From Streptomyces spiroverticillatus (GTDB taxonomy: Bacteria > Actinomycetota > Actinomycetes > Streptomycetales > Streptomycetaceae), in assembly GCA_014650415.1 (NCBI GenBank), contig BMUX01000004.1, positions 1 to 64,000 of the forward strand: a stretch of 64,000 nucleotides of DNA. The letters run 5' to 3'. The translations under genes and the position numbers were made by a program. Every line of letters begins with the position of its first letter. Position 1 is the stretch's first letter. Below the pieces are notes generated by a model. It saw nothing but the letters and a program-made list of their open reading frames with translations. It was not told the DNA's origin and made no database searches. Below are positions 8,362-17,498 of this stretch, piece by piece.

Positions 8362-9534
8362 TCAGGCGGCCCAGGCCGAGACCACGTCGATGGCCTGGCC
8401 CGGGTTGAGTCGCGGATCGCAACGACTGGTGTACTTTTCGCCGACTCGGGCCAGGGCGGTCTCGTCCGTGGCGCACTCCGTGACGTCGTCCGGGGTGGTC
8501 TCCAGGTGCAGGCCGCCGGCGACGCCTCCGGCGGCCGACAGGGCCTGCTGGAACTGGCGCACCTCGCGCACGACCGTCCCCAGCATGCGGGTCTTGTTCC
8601 CGTCGGGGGCGGTGACGGTGTTGCCGTGCATGGGGTCGGTCAGCCAGATCACCGGGTGCCCTGCGGCACGGACCGCCTCGACGAGCGGGGGCAGCCGGTC
8701 GGCGACGTGGTCCGCCCCCATGCGGGCGATCAGGGTGAGCCGCCCGGGGTCCCTGGCGGGGTCCAGCCGCTCGCACAGGGCGACGAGTTCGGCGGGGGTC
8801 ATCCGGGGCCCGACCTTGCAGGCCACCGGGTTGAACACGTCTGCGAGCAGGCCGACATGGGCGCCGTCCAGTTGCCGGGTACGTTCCCCGATCCACGGCA
8901 GGTGGGCGGAGCCGAGGTAGGTACCGCCGCCTCCGTCCCGGCGCAGCATCGGATGTTCGTAGTCGAGCAGCAGTGCTTCGTGGCTGGTCCACACCGGGGC
9001 CTCGATGCCCCGGCTCTCGATGCGGGCCTTCCAGCCGAGGTTCTCCACGATGTCGTTGGCGGCCATGTAGCCGGCCAGGATGCGCAGCGGGTCCGGCCGA
9101 CGGCTCTCGGCGTCCGGCTCGGGCCCGTTGACCATGTCGCCGCGGTAGGAGGGGAGTTCCTCCCCGCCCACCCATTCGGTCGGGCTGGAACGGGGTTTGG
9201 CGAACTGTCCCGCGATCCTGCCCACGCGTACGACCGGCTTGTGCGTCTTCATACAGAGGGTGCCCGCCAGCAGATCGAGAAGAGCCGCCTTGCGCGCCAC
9301 GTGGCCGGGAGTGTGCTCGTTGACGTCCTCGGCGCAGTCGCCCGCCTGCACCATGAGTGCTTCCCCGGCCGCGACCCGGCCCAGGAGGGCGCGCAGCATA
9401 CGGATGTCGTCCGCCCGGACGAGCGGCGGGCGGGACTCCAGAGTCTCCCGGACACGTTGGACCTGAAGCGGGTCAGCCCATTCCGACTGTTGCAGGGCAG
9501 CCCGGGACTCACCGGCGTGCAGAACGTTTTCCAT
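8362..9534 (-). CDS. phzC: PhzC, class II DAHP synthase
   Basis: 390 residues of the plant-type (class II) 3-deoxy-D-arabino-heptulosonate 7-phosphate synthase. Signatures are [19 protein letters not shown] near residue 60, [28 protein letters not shown] and [13 protein letters not shown]. It condenses erythrose 4-phosphate and phosphoenolpyruvate, the first shikimate-pathway step, and in phenazine clusters bypasses feedback-regulated housekeeping enzymes. I chose the ATG at 9534 because GGAGAAAG precedes it and [11 protein letters not shown] fits family N-termini. It lies 52 nt after phzB and 34 nt before phzD. Confidence 0.94.
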   Translation of the reverse strand: MENVLHAGESRAALQQSEWADPLQVQRVRETLESRPPLVRADDIRMLRALLGRVAAGEALMVQAGDCAEDVNEHTPGHVARKAALLDLLAGTLCMKTHKPVVRVGRIAGQFAKPRSSPTEWVGGEELPSYRGDMVNGPEPDAESRRPDPLRILAGYMAANDIVENLGWKARIESRGIEAPVWTSHEALLLDYEHPMLRRDGGGGTYLGSAHLPWIGERTRQLDGAHVGLLADVFNPVACKVGPRMTPAELVALCERLDPARDPGRLTLIARMGADHVADRLPPLVEAVRAAGHPVIWLTDPMHGNTVTAPDGNKTRMLGTVVREVRQFQQALSAAGGVAGGLHLETTPDDVTECATDETALARVGEKYTSRCDPRLNPGQAIDVVSAWAA

Positions 9535-9586
9535 GCTGTTCTTTCTCCAAGAGTGGGAGGAGGCGAAAACGACCGACTGCGATCCC

Positions 9587-10081
9587 TCAGGTGGGGATTC
9601 CCTCGCGCTTGATTTCGGGAACCGGGATCCCCAGCGCACGCAACTGCTCGAAAGGATTCATGAATTCGCGATTCTGCTTGATCTTCCCGTCCTCCAGCTC
9701 GAACGAGTGCAGGAAGTGGTTTTCGTAGTAACCCTCCGGGTAGCCGGGGAATCGGATGAGTCCGTGGCCGTCGCATTCGACCCAGAAGCGATTGGGATCG
9801 TCCGTCTCGAAGATTCGGATGTTGTACCACTCCCAGTCGGGGAAGCACTTGAGCGACCACACCGCGTGCTCTGCGAGCCGGTCGCGCCCGTTGATGACGA
9901 TCGGGGCACCGGTGTCGGTGGTCCAGAGGCCACCGCTGCCGTCCTCGGTGAACAGCTCGTGGCGGCGCAGCCGGCTCTGGCCCTTCGTGTTCATGTACTG
10001 CTCCACGACGGCCCGGTGCTTTCGGCGCAGTTCGGTCGCGTCGGCGAATGCCTCGGCGCGCTCGGTCACGGTTTCGGACAT
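9587..10081 (-). CDS. phzB: PhzB (PhzA/B-type) tricycle-forming enzyme
   Basis: 164 residues of the NTF2-like fold, matching PhzA/B along the whole length: [54 protein letters not shown] and FVECDG-like [24 protein letters not shown]. His72 and Glu139 fall one position from the His73/Glu140 pair described for PhzA/B. It promotes condensation of two PhzF products into hexahydrophenazine dicarboxylate. Only one copy is present; Pseudomonas carries a phzA/phzB pair, and most other bacteria have one. It is the first gene of the core operon, after a 284-nt promoter region. Confidence 0.95.
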   Translation of the reverse strand: MSETVTERAEAFADATELRRKHRAVVEQYMNTKGQSRLRRHELFTEDGSGGLWTTDTGAPIVINGRDRLAEHAVWSLKCFPDWEWYNIRIFETDDPNRFWVECDGHGLIRFPGYPEGYYENHFLHSFELEDGKIKQNREFMNPFEQLRALGIPVPEIKREGIPT

Positions 10082-10242
10082 GACTGTCCCCTTTTCTGTG
10101 AGTGGCGGGGGGAGGCGCCCGGGATTTCACCGGAGCGGGCGCCTGAATCATTGGTTGGCTCAATGCAGCCTAATGACGAGACATGAGGTACGGGAAGAGG
10201 ATTGAACACTCACATGCGCTGCACACTCGGCCGGAAAACAGG
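10082..10242 (-). promoter_or_regulatory. Upstream region of the phzBCDEFG operon
   Basis: This gene-free stretch lies between the phzB start and the hairpin at 10,243-10,282, so it must carry the promoter of the core phenazine operon. It is noticeably less GC-rich than its surroundings around 10,145-10,215. I see no confident -35/-10 pair and no match to the GTTCRACTG-N11-CRGTYGAAC consensus bound by StrR-family regulators. Confidence 0.45.
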
Positions 10243-10282
10243 CGTGCCGGAGCAGCCTGCGATGGCGGGCTGCTCCGGCACG
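10243..10282. terminator. 15-bp perfect hairpin downstream of the StrR-like gene
   Basis: Arms CGTGCCGGAGCAGCC (10243-10257) and GGCTGCTCCGGCACG (10268-10282) are exact complements with a 10-nt loop. It lies 83 nt past the end of the StrR-like gene and insulates the phz operon from it. Confidence 0.75.
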
Positions 10283-10365
10283 AAAGGAGAATACGAGGAG
10301 GAATGTGCGGGGAAATGCGGCGAAGGACGACCGGTCGGACGATCATCCGGCGTCCGGACGACCGG

Positions 10366-11420
10366 TCAGGCGATCATCCGGCATCCGCGCTCGGTCTTCA
10401 CCGCGTTGGCGAGGGCGTTCCACTCGGCGGCGCGCTGGGTGGCGACGATGCGCACCAACGGGGCGCAGTGTTCGGGCAGGACGGCAGCGATGCGCCGCCA
10501 CTCGTCGGGGGTCAGGTCCGTGGCGACCAACGCCCGCAGCAGCCGCCGTCCCACTTCGCTGCCCTTGAGGGAAGGGTCCCTGAGCAGTTTGCGCACCGCT
10601 TCGCTGACGGAGTCGTGAGCGGGCGCATCCGCATCCCTGCCCGCCCCCGGGCCGGACCGCGTACCGGGGTGCCCCCCGGCGGTCGGCGGGCTCCACAGCG
10701 TCCCGCGCCGTCGCCGAGCCCTCGCGCCGCACAGGTCTGACGCCGTGCGTCCCCTCGGGCACCGGGGCCTCGCCGCGCCGCAGCCGGTCGCGGACATCTC
10801 GTACTGTCGCGGTGGAGAGCCCCGACCTGCGGGCGAGGTCGCGCAGCGAGGCGGTGGGGTCGACGGCGATCAGGGCCTGCTGCACGCAGTCTTCCGTCGC
10901 GGCTGTTGAGCGGGCGCAAGGTGCCGTCGCGGCCGACCCGGGTGTGCGACTGAGGAATTTCCTCACTCACACTCCCCCTCAGCCTGCCCACGGTCTTGCC
11001 GCTCAGCCCGGTGCGCTCCGCGATGGCGCGGTCGGACCAGTGGGGGTGGGTGCGCACGATGCGCTCGGCGGCGGCACGACGCTCGGCCCTCGACAGCGGC
11101 AGCCCGTGCCGGATGTTCAGCTGGACGGACAGGACGTACGCATCGGCCTGACTGCCGTCGAAGAAGCGCACCGCGACGGTGTCGTATCCCCGCAGCCGGG
11201 CGGCGGACAGCCGGTGCATCCCGTCGATGACCCGCATCGTCGGCCGGTGCACCAGGAGCGGCTCGAACTCCCGGCCCGATCCGGCCAGGGCGAGCACATG
11301 GTTTTCGTCGCAGGCACCGCCACGGGGCGAGTCGGAAGGCAGCAGCTGGTCGGTTCGTACTTCCTGAGCGCTCTTCGACCATGGCTGCTCGGACGCGTCC
11401 GGCCTGCCGGTGGATTTCAC
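10366..11420 (-). pseudogene. StrR/NovG-type ParB-fold pathway regulator, broken by two frameshifts
   Basis: From the GTG at 11420 (AGGGGGG upstream) the protein reads VRTDQLLPSDSPRGG, VIDGMHRLSAARLRGYDTVAVRFF and THPHWSDRAIAERTGLSGKT, the ParB-like domain and HTH of StrR-family activators of secondary metabolism. After LRPLNSRDGRLRAA the frame shifts by +1 near 10,880-10,900, giving LIAVDPTASLRDLARRSGLSTATV (second HTH). It shifts again by +1 near 10,635-10,680, in C-rich runs, giving SVSEAVRKLLRDPSLKGSEVG to the stop at 10366. Stitched together it is a normal StrR-like protein of about 350 residues. As sequenced, the DNA-binding C-terminal half is lost. It is the likely activator of the phz genes. 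Confidence 0.75.
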
Positions 11421-11542
11421 AGTCGTCCCCCCTCGGGTCTCTTCAGTCGTCCCGACCCGGTGTCCCCCGGCCGGAATCGTGCGGGACTCGTCGCGATCGG
11501 CCAAGGGCGCGGCGGGCACTACGTCAGGTAGCCCGGAGTCCG

Positions 11543-12781
11543 TCAAGCCGTCATGCCGTGGGCAGCCGGCGGAGCCGTGCCGACGGTTCCCGCCAGGGCC
11601 GCGACGGCGTGCGCGGCAGAGGCCAGCGTCATGTGGCGGTGCCAGCCTCGGAAGGAACGCCCCTCGAAGTCCTTCAGCCCCACGTCCTCCCCGGCCCCCG
11701 AGAGGTCCTGGCAGGCCCTTCCGCCGAGCCGGGTGAGGCGACTCAACCACTCGGCGGGTGCCGCAGTGGCGTTGGTGACCCACAACGCGCCGAGCGGTCC
11801 CCCCGCTTCCGGCCACTCCCCGACGAGGGCGAGCCCGCCGACGGCTTCGGCTGTTCCCACCGCACGCTGTCGTGGCAGTGCGCCCGGGGACATCACCCGC
11901 ACCGCCGCAGCCAGGGTGCCGGCGTCCTGCCCGCGCCCTGCGACCGGGCGGCGCAGCCCGCGCACGCTCTCCAGGATCCGCTGCGCCTCCAGGACTCCAC
12001 CGTTGTAGCCGGGCAGCGCGGGGTCGCCCATCAGAAGCCGGGCGGTGCCCCTGACCCGGGCCACGACGGTGACTCCGGCAGCGGTGAACCGCTGCACGGT
12101 CTCGGCGATCCGGTTGATGTGGGTGTTGAGCACCACCGGGCGAAGGGGCGCCTTCCAGGACAGCAGCATCTCCAAGGCGGCGTTGGTGGCGCACTGTTCC
12201 AGCGTCTCGCGCCCCGTCTCCTCGGGAATCTCCGCCTGGCGTCGCCGCTGTGTGTCGCCGAGCCACGGATCGGGCAGGAAGAGCCGCCAGTTGACGGGGG
12301 TGTTGAGCGTCCCGCCGGAGTGCCAGACCCCGAAGGCGCGCTGCCCCCGGAAGACTCCGGTGCAGGGATCGACGCCGTAGTCAACACCCACCGACTGGTC
12401 GCCCGCCTTGGGGATGAACAACGGGTGCACCACCCACGCCTGGTGTGTGGTGAACTCCGTCAGGTAACCCGCGAGGGCCTCACGGACCGGCCGCCAGTCC
12501 CAGGTGGAGCTGCTGATGAAGTGGTGCAGGCTCTGTTCGGAGGCCGAACCGCCTTCCTGGGCTGCGATGTTGCGGATCGACTTGCGCCCCGGTGTGCACA
12601 GCAGCCCGCGCAGGTACTGCTCGCCCTTGCGTCGCTGGTCCCGACGTACGAACGAGGTGAACAGCGCCTCGCCCATGCCCGAGACCAGCGACTCGCGCAG
12701 GTCCGGCAGTCCGCCGGGGCGGTACGCGGACCAGGACCGCGGTGCTCGCCCCGCACGTACCTCGCTGCTGATCACACTCAC
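11543..12781 (-). CDS. IS701-type transposase homologue lacking the first catalytic Asp (possibly domesticated)
   Basis: 412 residues from a GTG with GGGGGGAG upstream. It has the IS701/DDE_5 layout: YLRGLLCTPGRKSIRNIA, SLHHFISSSTWDWRPVREAL, then WVVHPLFIPKAGDQSVGVD and VNWRLFLPDPWLGD, and C-terminal WHRHMTLASAAHAVAAL. In active relatives the third block reads roughly VVDDTGFPKKG. Here the DDTG is replaced by HPLF, so the first catalytic Asp is missing. I see no terminal inverted repeats or target duplication around it. Its own ribosome site and full length suggest a retained protein rather than a live insertion sequence. It sits between the StrR-like gene and the PabB-like gene. A DNA-binding or regulatory role is speculative. 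Confidence 0.7.
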   Translation of the reverse strand: MSVISSEVRAGRAPRSWSAYRPGGLPDLRESLVSGMGEALFTSFVRRDQRRKGEQYLRGLLCTPGRKSIRNIAAQEGGSASEQSLHHFISSSTWDWRPVREALAGYLTEFTTHQAWVVHPLFIPKAGDQSVGVDYGVDPCTGVFRGQRAFGVWHSGGTLNTPVNWRLFLPDPWLGDTQRRRQAEIPEETGRETLEQCATNAALEMLLSWKAPLRPVVLNTHINRIAETVQRFTAAGVTVVARVRGTARLLMGDPALPGYNGGVLEAQRILESVRGLRRPVAGRGQDAGTLAAAVRVMSPGALPRQRAVGTAEAVGGLALVGEWPEAGGPLGALWVTNATAAPAEWLSRLTRLGGRACQDLSGAGEDVGLKDFEGRSFRGWHRHMTLASAAHAVAALAGTVGTAPPAAHGMTA

Positions 12782-12883
12782 GGGTCTCCCCCCTCTGCCG
12801 CCGTCATCCCTCTGCCGTGACCGAGCATCGCCCGGCCGGACCTCCTCGCACGAGGTGCGGTGCCCCTCCTTCCTCCGCCACGG

Positions 12884-12899
12884 GTGGTGGTCCCACCAC
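12884..12899. promoter_or_regulatory. GTGGTGG-TC-CCACCAC palindrome upstream of the transposase-like gene
   Basis: Perfect 7-bp arms with a 2-bp centre, about 105 bp upstream of the GTG at 12781 in the 209-nt gap between two leftward genes. The gap holds no gene and no other clear structure. The palindrome could be an operator; no evidence beyond symmetry. Confidence 0.3.
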
Positions 12900-12990
12900 A
12901 CTCTCGAACGGGCCGTCACCCCCCGGTACCCGTCCGCAGCCCGTGGCGACGGTGCCGGGACCACCAGTGCCGGCGGTACGCAGCGTGCGG

Positions 12991-13896
<906 letters not shown>

Positions 13897-14051
13897 TCAC
13901 GTGTGCGACGCCACCGCGGGGCGGCCCGATGCCGCCCCCGTTGACGAGCATGGCCGAGCGCGTGGAGCCTCATAAGGTGGTCCCGCAACACTGCGCCGCC
14001 GCCGAACGATGTTGCAGGCACACGTCATTTGTGAACTCGTACGAAGCTTCC

Positions 14052-14080
14052 TTGACCTCGCCCATAGCGCCACATACGTT
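14052..14080 (+). promoter_or_regulatory. Possible promoter of the PucR-type regulator
   Basis: TTGACC at 14052-14057 is followed after 17 bp by TACGTT at 14075-14080, about 33 bp before the GTG start. The -35 is good and the -10 weak. Confidence 0.4.
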
Positions 14081-14113
14081 CAAGCGGCGGAAGTTACGAA
14101 CCGGGGGGCCGAA

Positions 14114-16069
14114 GTGAAGGGCGAGGATTCCATCGGCGTTCCTGCACTCGCCGTCCTGGAACTGTTGGCACAGGACTCCCCGCCGAGCCGGTTCCACGAA
14201 GTGTTCCAGAGCGCCCAACAGCAGCAGAGCCTGTCGTCGGACCATCTGTCCGAGCTCCAGCGGGCGACGCATCTGGCCCTGGACATCCAGGCGTCGGTGA
14301 GTCAGCGACGCCGTCGGGAGACCTTCATGACGGGGCTCGTGGACACCGTCCGCGACATGACGCTCCCCTCCAGCCCCGACACACTGCTGAAGGTCGTCAC
14401 CAGCAGAGCACGCAGACTGCTCGGTTTCGACATGGCCTACGTGAGCCTGCGCGACGCCGACGACAACGCGTACATCCACAGCTCGGACGGCGACAGCACA
14501 GCACTCAACACCGGCCTCGTGGTGCAGAAGCAACGCGGTCTGAGCGAGCTGGTCCGCACCTCGGGGGCGCCCTTCTGGAGCACGGACTACCTCAACGACG
14601 ACCGCATCCCGCACTGGCCCGAAGTCGACGACGTCGTCCGCGCGGAGGGTCTCTCCGCGATCATGGCGGTGCCCATCCTGCGTGCGAGCGAGACCATCGG
14701 CGTCCTGTACGGGGCGAACCGGGTGGTGCGGCACTTCACGCCGGACGAAATCAGTGTGATGCGTTCGCTGGCCGACTTCGCCTCGGTCGCCCTGGAGAAG
14801 GCCGAACTTCTCGACCGCACGCGGACGCAGGTCGCCGCACTGGAGTCGCTGGGCGCGCAATCCCGCGCAACCGTGGCCAGGCTGACGGATCTGGGAGAGG
14901 CCCAGACCCGGCTCACCGCGATGGTCCTCGACGGAAGCGACCTCCAGCAGCTTGCCACTGCGGCGGCCGAGATGCTCGCCGCCGACGTGACCATCGGTGA
15001 CGCCTACGGCCAGGTCCTGGGGTCGTCGCAGGAGGCCCGGGAGCTGGGCGAGGTGATGACGACCGGAGCGGTTCTGGAGGCGCAGGCCGCAGGAGGGCCG
15101 ATCCTCCTCTCCCCCGGAGTCTGGGGCTCTCCGGTCAGTGCCGGGGCCGAAAACCTGGGGCTCGTGGTGATGCTCTCGGACACCGAACCGGACACCGACA
15201 CCCTGCGATACCTGCGCTACGTGGGCCATGCGGTCGCGGTGCTGCTGGTGATTCAGCGCAGTACGGCGGTCGCGGCCGGGCCGGTCCGTGACGAGTTCCT
15301 CGACGAACTGCTGGCCGTTCCGCTACGGCTGCCGCACCGGCTCGCCAGCCGTGCCCAACGGCTCCAGGTGGACCTGGAGGAGCCGTACGTGATCGTGATC
15401 GTGCGGCCCGAGGGCGGCGAGCACGGCAAGGCCGTCGTCTGGGGGTCGTCGTACAGCCATCGCCACCGCGGGCTCAAGACGGTACGGGACGGCCGGATCG
15501 TGCTGCTCCTGCCGGGCACCGACGCCTCGGCCGCCGCTCGCACAGTCTCCGAGGAACTGTCGCGCGTACTGACCGAACCCGCCACCGTCGGCGCGGCGGG
15601 ACCGGCCACCGGGCTCACCCCGGCGTCGGAACTGCATCTTGAGGCCCAGCGGTGTCTCGACACGCTGATCGTCCTGGGCGAGACGGGCAGCAGTGCGTCC
15701 ATGAGCGACCTCGGATTCCTCGGGCTGCTGCTCTCGGACGACCGGGACGTGGATGGGTTCGTCGCTTCGGCCGTCGGCCCGCTGCTGAAGCAGGACGCAG
15801 AGCGCGGTACCACTCTGATCGGCACGGTGGAGACGTACTTCGCATCGGGGCAGAGTCCCACTCGGGCAGCCGAGGCCCTCTACATCCACGCCAACACGGT
15901 GGCTCGGCGCCTCGACCGCATCACGGATCTGCTCGGCCCCGGGTGGCAGAAGGGCGAGCGTGCCGTGGAGGTGCAGCTCGCGCTGCGCCTCCTGCGTGCG
16001 CGCGGAGTGCTGCGTCGGCAGCGAGAGACAACACTGGGCACCGCCCCGCGGTCGGCGGATTCGGAGTAG
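14114..16069 (+). CDS. GAF domain / PucR C-terminal HTH transcriptional regulator
   Basis: 651 residues from a GTG with GGGGGGCC upstream; an in-frame ATG at 14009 is possible but has no ribosome site. The order is a GAF domain (about 85-235: DTLLKVVTSRARRLLGFDMAYVSLRD, then AIMAVPILRASETIGVLYGANR), a short coiled-coil region, a CdaR/GGDEF-like middle, and a C-terminal HTH (VETYFASGQSPTRAAEALYIHANTVARRLDRITDLLG). PucR-family proteins sense small ligands through GAF. The gene diverges from the leftward phenazine genes and is intact, unlike the StrR-like regulator. Control of the cluster or of the adjacent transaldolase is plausible. Confidence 0.85.
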   Translation: MKGEDSIGVPALAVLELLAQDSPPSRFHEVFQSAQQQQSLSSDHLSELQRATHLALDIQASVSQRRRRETFMTGLVDTVRDMTLPSSPDTLLKVVTSRARRLLGFDMAYVSLRDADDNAYIHSSDGDSTALNTGLVVQKQRGLSELVRTSGAPFWSTDYLNDDRIPHWPEVDDVVRAEGLSAIMAVPILRASETIGVLYGANRVVRHFTPDEISVMRSLADFASVALEKAELLDRTRTQVAALESLGAQSRATVARLTDLGEAQTRLTAMVLDGSDLQQLATAAAEMLAADVTIGDAYGQVLGSSQEARELGEVMTTGAVLEAQAAGGPILLSPGVWGSPVSAGAENLGLVVMLSDTEPDTDTLRYLRYVGHAVAVLLVIQRSTAVAAGPVRDEFLDELLAVPLRLPHRLASRAQRLQVDLEEPYVIVIVRPEGGEHGKAVVWGSSYSHRHRGLKTVRDGRIVLLLPGTDASAAARTVSEELSRVLTEPATVGAAGPATGLTPASELHLEAQRCLDTLIVLGETGSSASMSDLGFLGLLLSDDRDVDGFVASAVGPLLKQDAERGTTLIGTVETYFASGQSPTRAAEALYIHANTVARRLDRITDLLGPGWQKGERAVEVQLALRLLRARGVLRRQRETTLGTAPRSADSE

Positions 16070-16254
16070 CCCGCCCTTGGTCCGGTAAGCCGGGACTTGC
16101 ACGGAAATGGTCCGGCGGCGCCGCTTACTTGACGAAGTCGTGGCAATCGTCTTCCGGTCTTCCACATCGTGGACAAGGATCGGGAAGGACGCGAAGGGGC
16201 GCTGCGCCCCCTTCTCCCGCCATCGGCCAAAGGAGCACTGAACGAGCGGTGGCC

Positions 16255-16323
16255 ATGCCTCAACCTCCTACGAAGCCGTCCGTCGTGCGGACACCCCCGG
16301 CCTGCCCCGGCCACACGCCATGA
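16255..16323 (+). CDS. 22-codon open frame overlapping the transaldolase start
   Basis: ATG at 16255 opens a short proline-rich frame (MPQPPTKPSVVRTPPACPGH then TP) whose TGA overlaps the transaldolase ATG as ATGA. An AAAGGAG lies 19-25 bases upstream, somewhat far. It may be a leader peptide coupling translation to the transaldolase, which itself lacks a good ribosome site, or chance. Confidence 0.3.
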   Translation: MPQPPTKPSVVRTPPACPGHTP

Positions 16324-17429
16324 CGGCCGTTCGGCTGGCCCGGCTGAACAGGAACGGCGTCTCCTTCTGGCTCGACGGGATCAGCCGTTTCCTACTGGAC
16401 AGCAAGGCCCTCGCCGCTCTGGTCCGCGACTGGCGGGTCTCCGGGGCCACGACGAACCTGGAACTTTTCCTGCACGCGGTGAACACCGGCCCCGCCTACA
16501 CGGAGCAGTTGTGCAGCCTGGCCGAGCTCGGGGGCGACCTCAACCAGGCCGTACAGGAGCTGGCGGTGCGCGACATTCAGTGGGCCTGCGACGTCCTGCT
16601 GCCGACCCACCTTGCCCGGCACCACACCACCGGGCTGGTGTCGGCGGACATGGACCCACGGGTCTGTCACGACCAGCACACAACCCTCGACATGGCACGC
16701 ACACTCTGGCGGGCAGTCGACCGGCCGAACATCTTGGTGAAGATCCCTGCTACCGACGCGGGACTGAGGGCAATCACTTCCTGCCTGGCTGAGGGCATCA
16801 ATGTCCACGCGACCTCGATCTTCTCGGCAGAGCGCTACCAACAGGTCACCGAGGCACATCTCACCGGTCTCTCCTTGGCCTCGGAAGCGGGCCTCCCACT
16901 GTCCCGAATCCATTCCGCGGCATCGTTCCACGTCAGCCCGATCGACGCCGCGGTGGATCCGCTGTTGACCGCGGTCGGCTCGGACCGAGCTCTGGCGCTG
17001 CGCGGCAAGACGGCCCTGGCTGCCGCCGGAGCAGTGCTCGAACGGCACAAGGAGACCTTTGCGGGCACTGCTTGGCAGCAGCACGCCCGTCGAGGAGCCA
17101 GGCGCCAGCAACTCGTGTGGGCCGCGACAACGGTGAACGACTCCCGTTACCACGACACCCACTACACCGACGGGCTGTTCGCCCCCGACACGGTAAGCAT
17201 CGTCTCCGAACAATCGCTTTGGGCGGTCGCCGACCATGGACGTGTTCTGCCGCACGAGGTGGCGGGCGTGGAACGCGAACGCGTGCTCGACGCGTTGCCG
17301 ATGTGGGGCATCTCGCTGCCCGAGATCGGGAGCCGACTCGAAGACGATGCCCACCGGCGCGCCCTTGCTGTGTGGCAGCACCTGCTCGATGTCGTCCGTG
17401 CCGCTTTGAAGCAGTACCGCACGCATTGA
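16320..17429 (+). CDS. tal: Transaldolase, divergent, phenazine-cluster associated
   Basis: 369 residues, the size of the larger actinobacterial transaldolases. The Schiff-base lysine is Lys141 in RPNILVKIPATDAG. SRIHSAASFHVSPIDAAVDPLL and SRYHDTHYTDGLFAPDTVSI match conserved blocks. Two positions are unusual: the usual GVTSNPTIF loop reads GATTNLELF, and WASTGTK reads WAATTVN, so it is a divergent paralogue. Transaldolase makes erythrose 4-phosphate, the limiting substrate of PhzC. Its placement at the cluster edge suggests precursor supply. Its frame begins at an ATGA overlap with a tiny upstream frame. It converges on the hydantoinase gene. Confidence 0.8.
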   Translation: MTAVRLARLNRNGVSFWLDGISRFLLDSKALAALVRDWRVSGATTNLELFLHAVNTGPAYTEQLCSLAELGGDLNQAVQELAVRDIQWACDVLLPTHLARHHTTGLVSADMDPRVCHDQHTTLDMARTLWRAVDRPNILVKIPATDAGLRAITSCLAEGINVHATSIFSAERYQQVTEAHLTGLSLASEAGLPLSRIHSAASFHVSPIDAAVDPLLTAVGSDRALALRGKTALAAAGAVLERHKETFAGTAWQQHARRGARRQQLVWAATTVNDSRYHDTHYTDGLFAPDTVSIVSEQSLWAVADHGRVLPHEVAGVERERVLDALPMWGISLPEIGSRLEDDAHRRALAVWQHLLDVVRAALKQYRTH

Positions 17430-17498
17430 CGCCACGCCGGCGCAGGCTCCTCGGCCACTCAGCGAACAGCGGCACCACCGGCCTGCGAGAAGACCTGC

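Noticed and set aside
10082..10242. StrR operator in the phz promoter
   Set aside because: No pair of GTTCRACTG half-sites with 11-bp spacing; only a lone GTTCAA-like half.
11543..12781. Active insertion sequence
   Set aside because: The first catalytic Asp is missing and no terminal inverted repeats or target-site duplication were seen within several hundred bases on either side.
17443..17488. CGCAGGC/GCCTGCG arms between transaldolase and hydantoinase
   Set aside because: Short arms with a loop of more than 30 nt; not convincing as a terminator.
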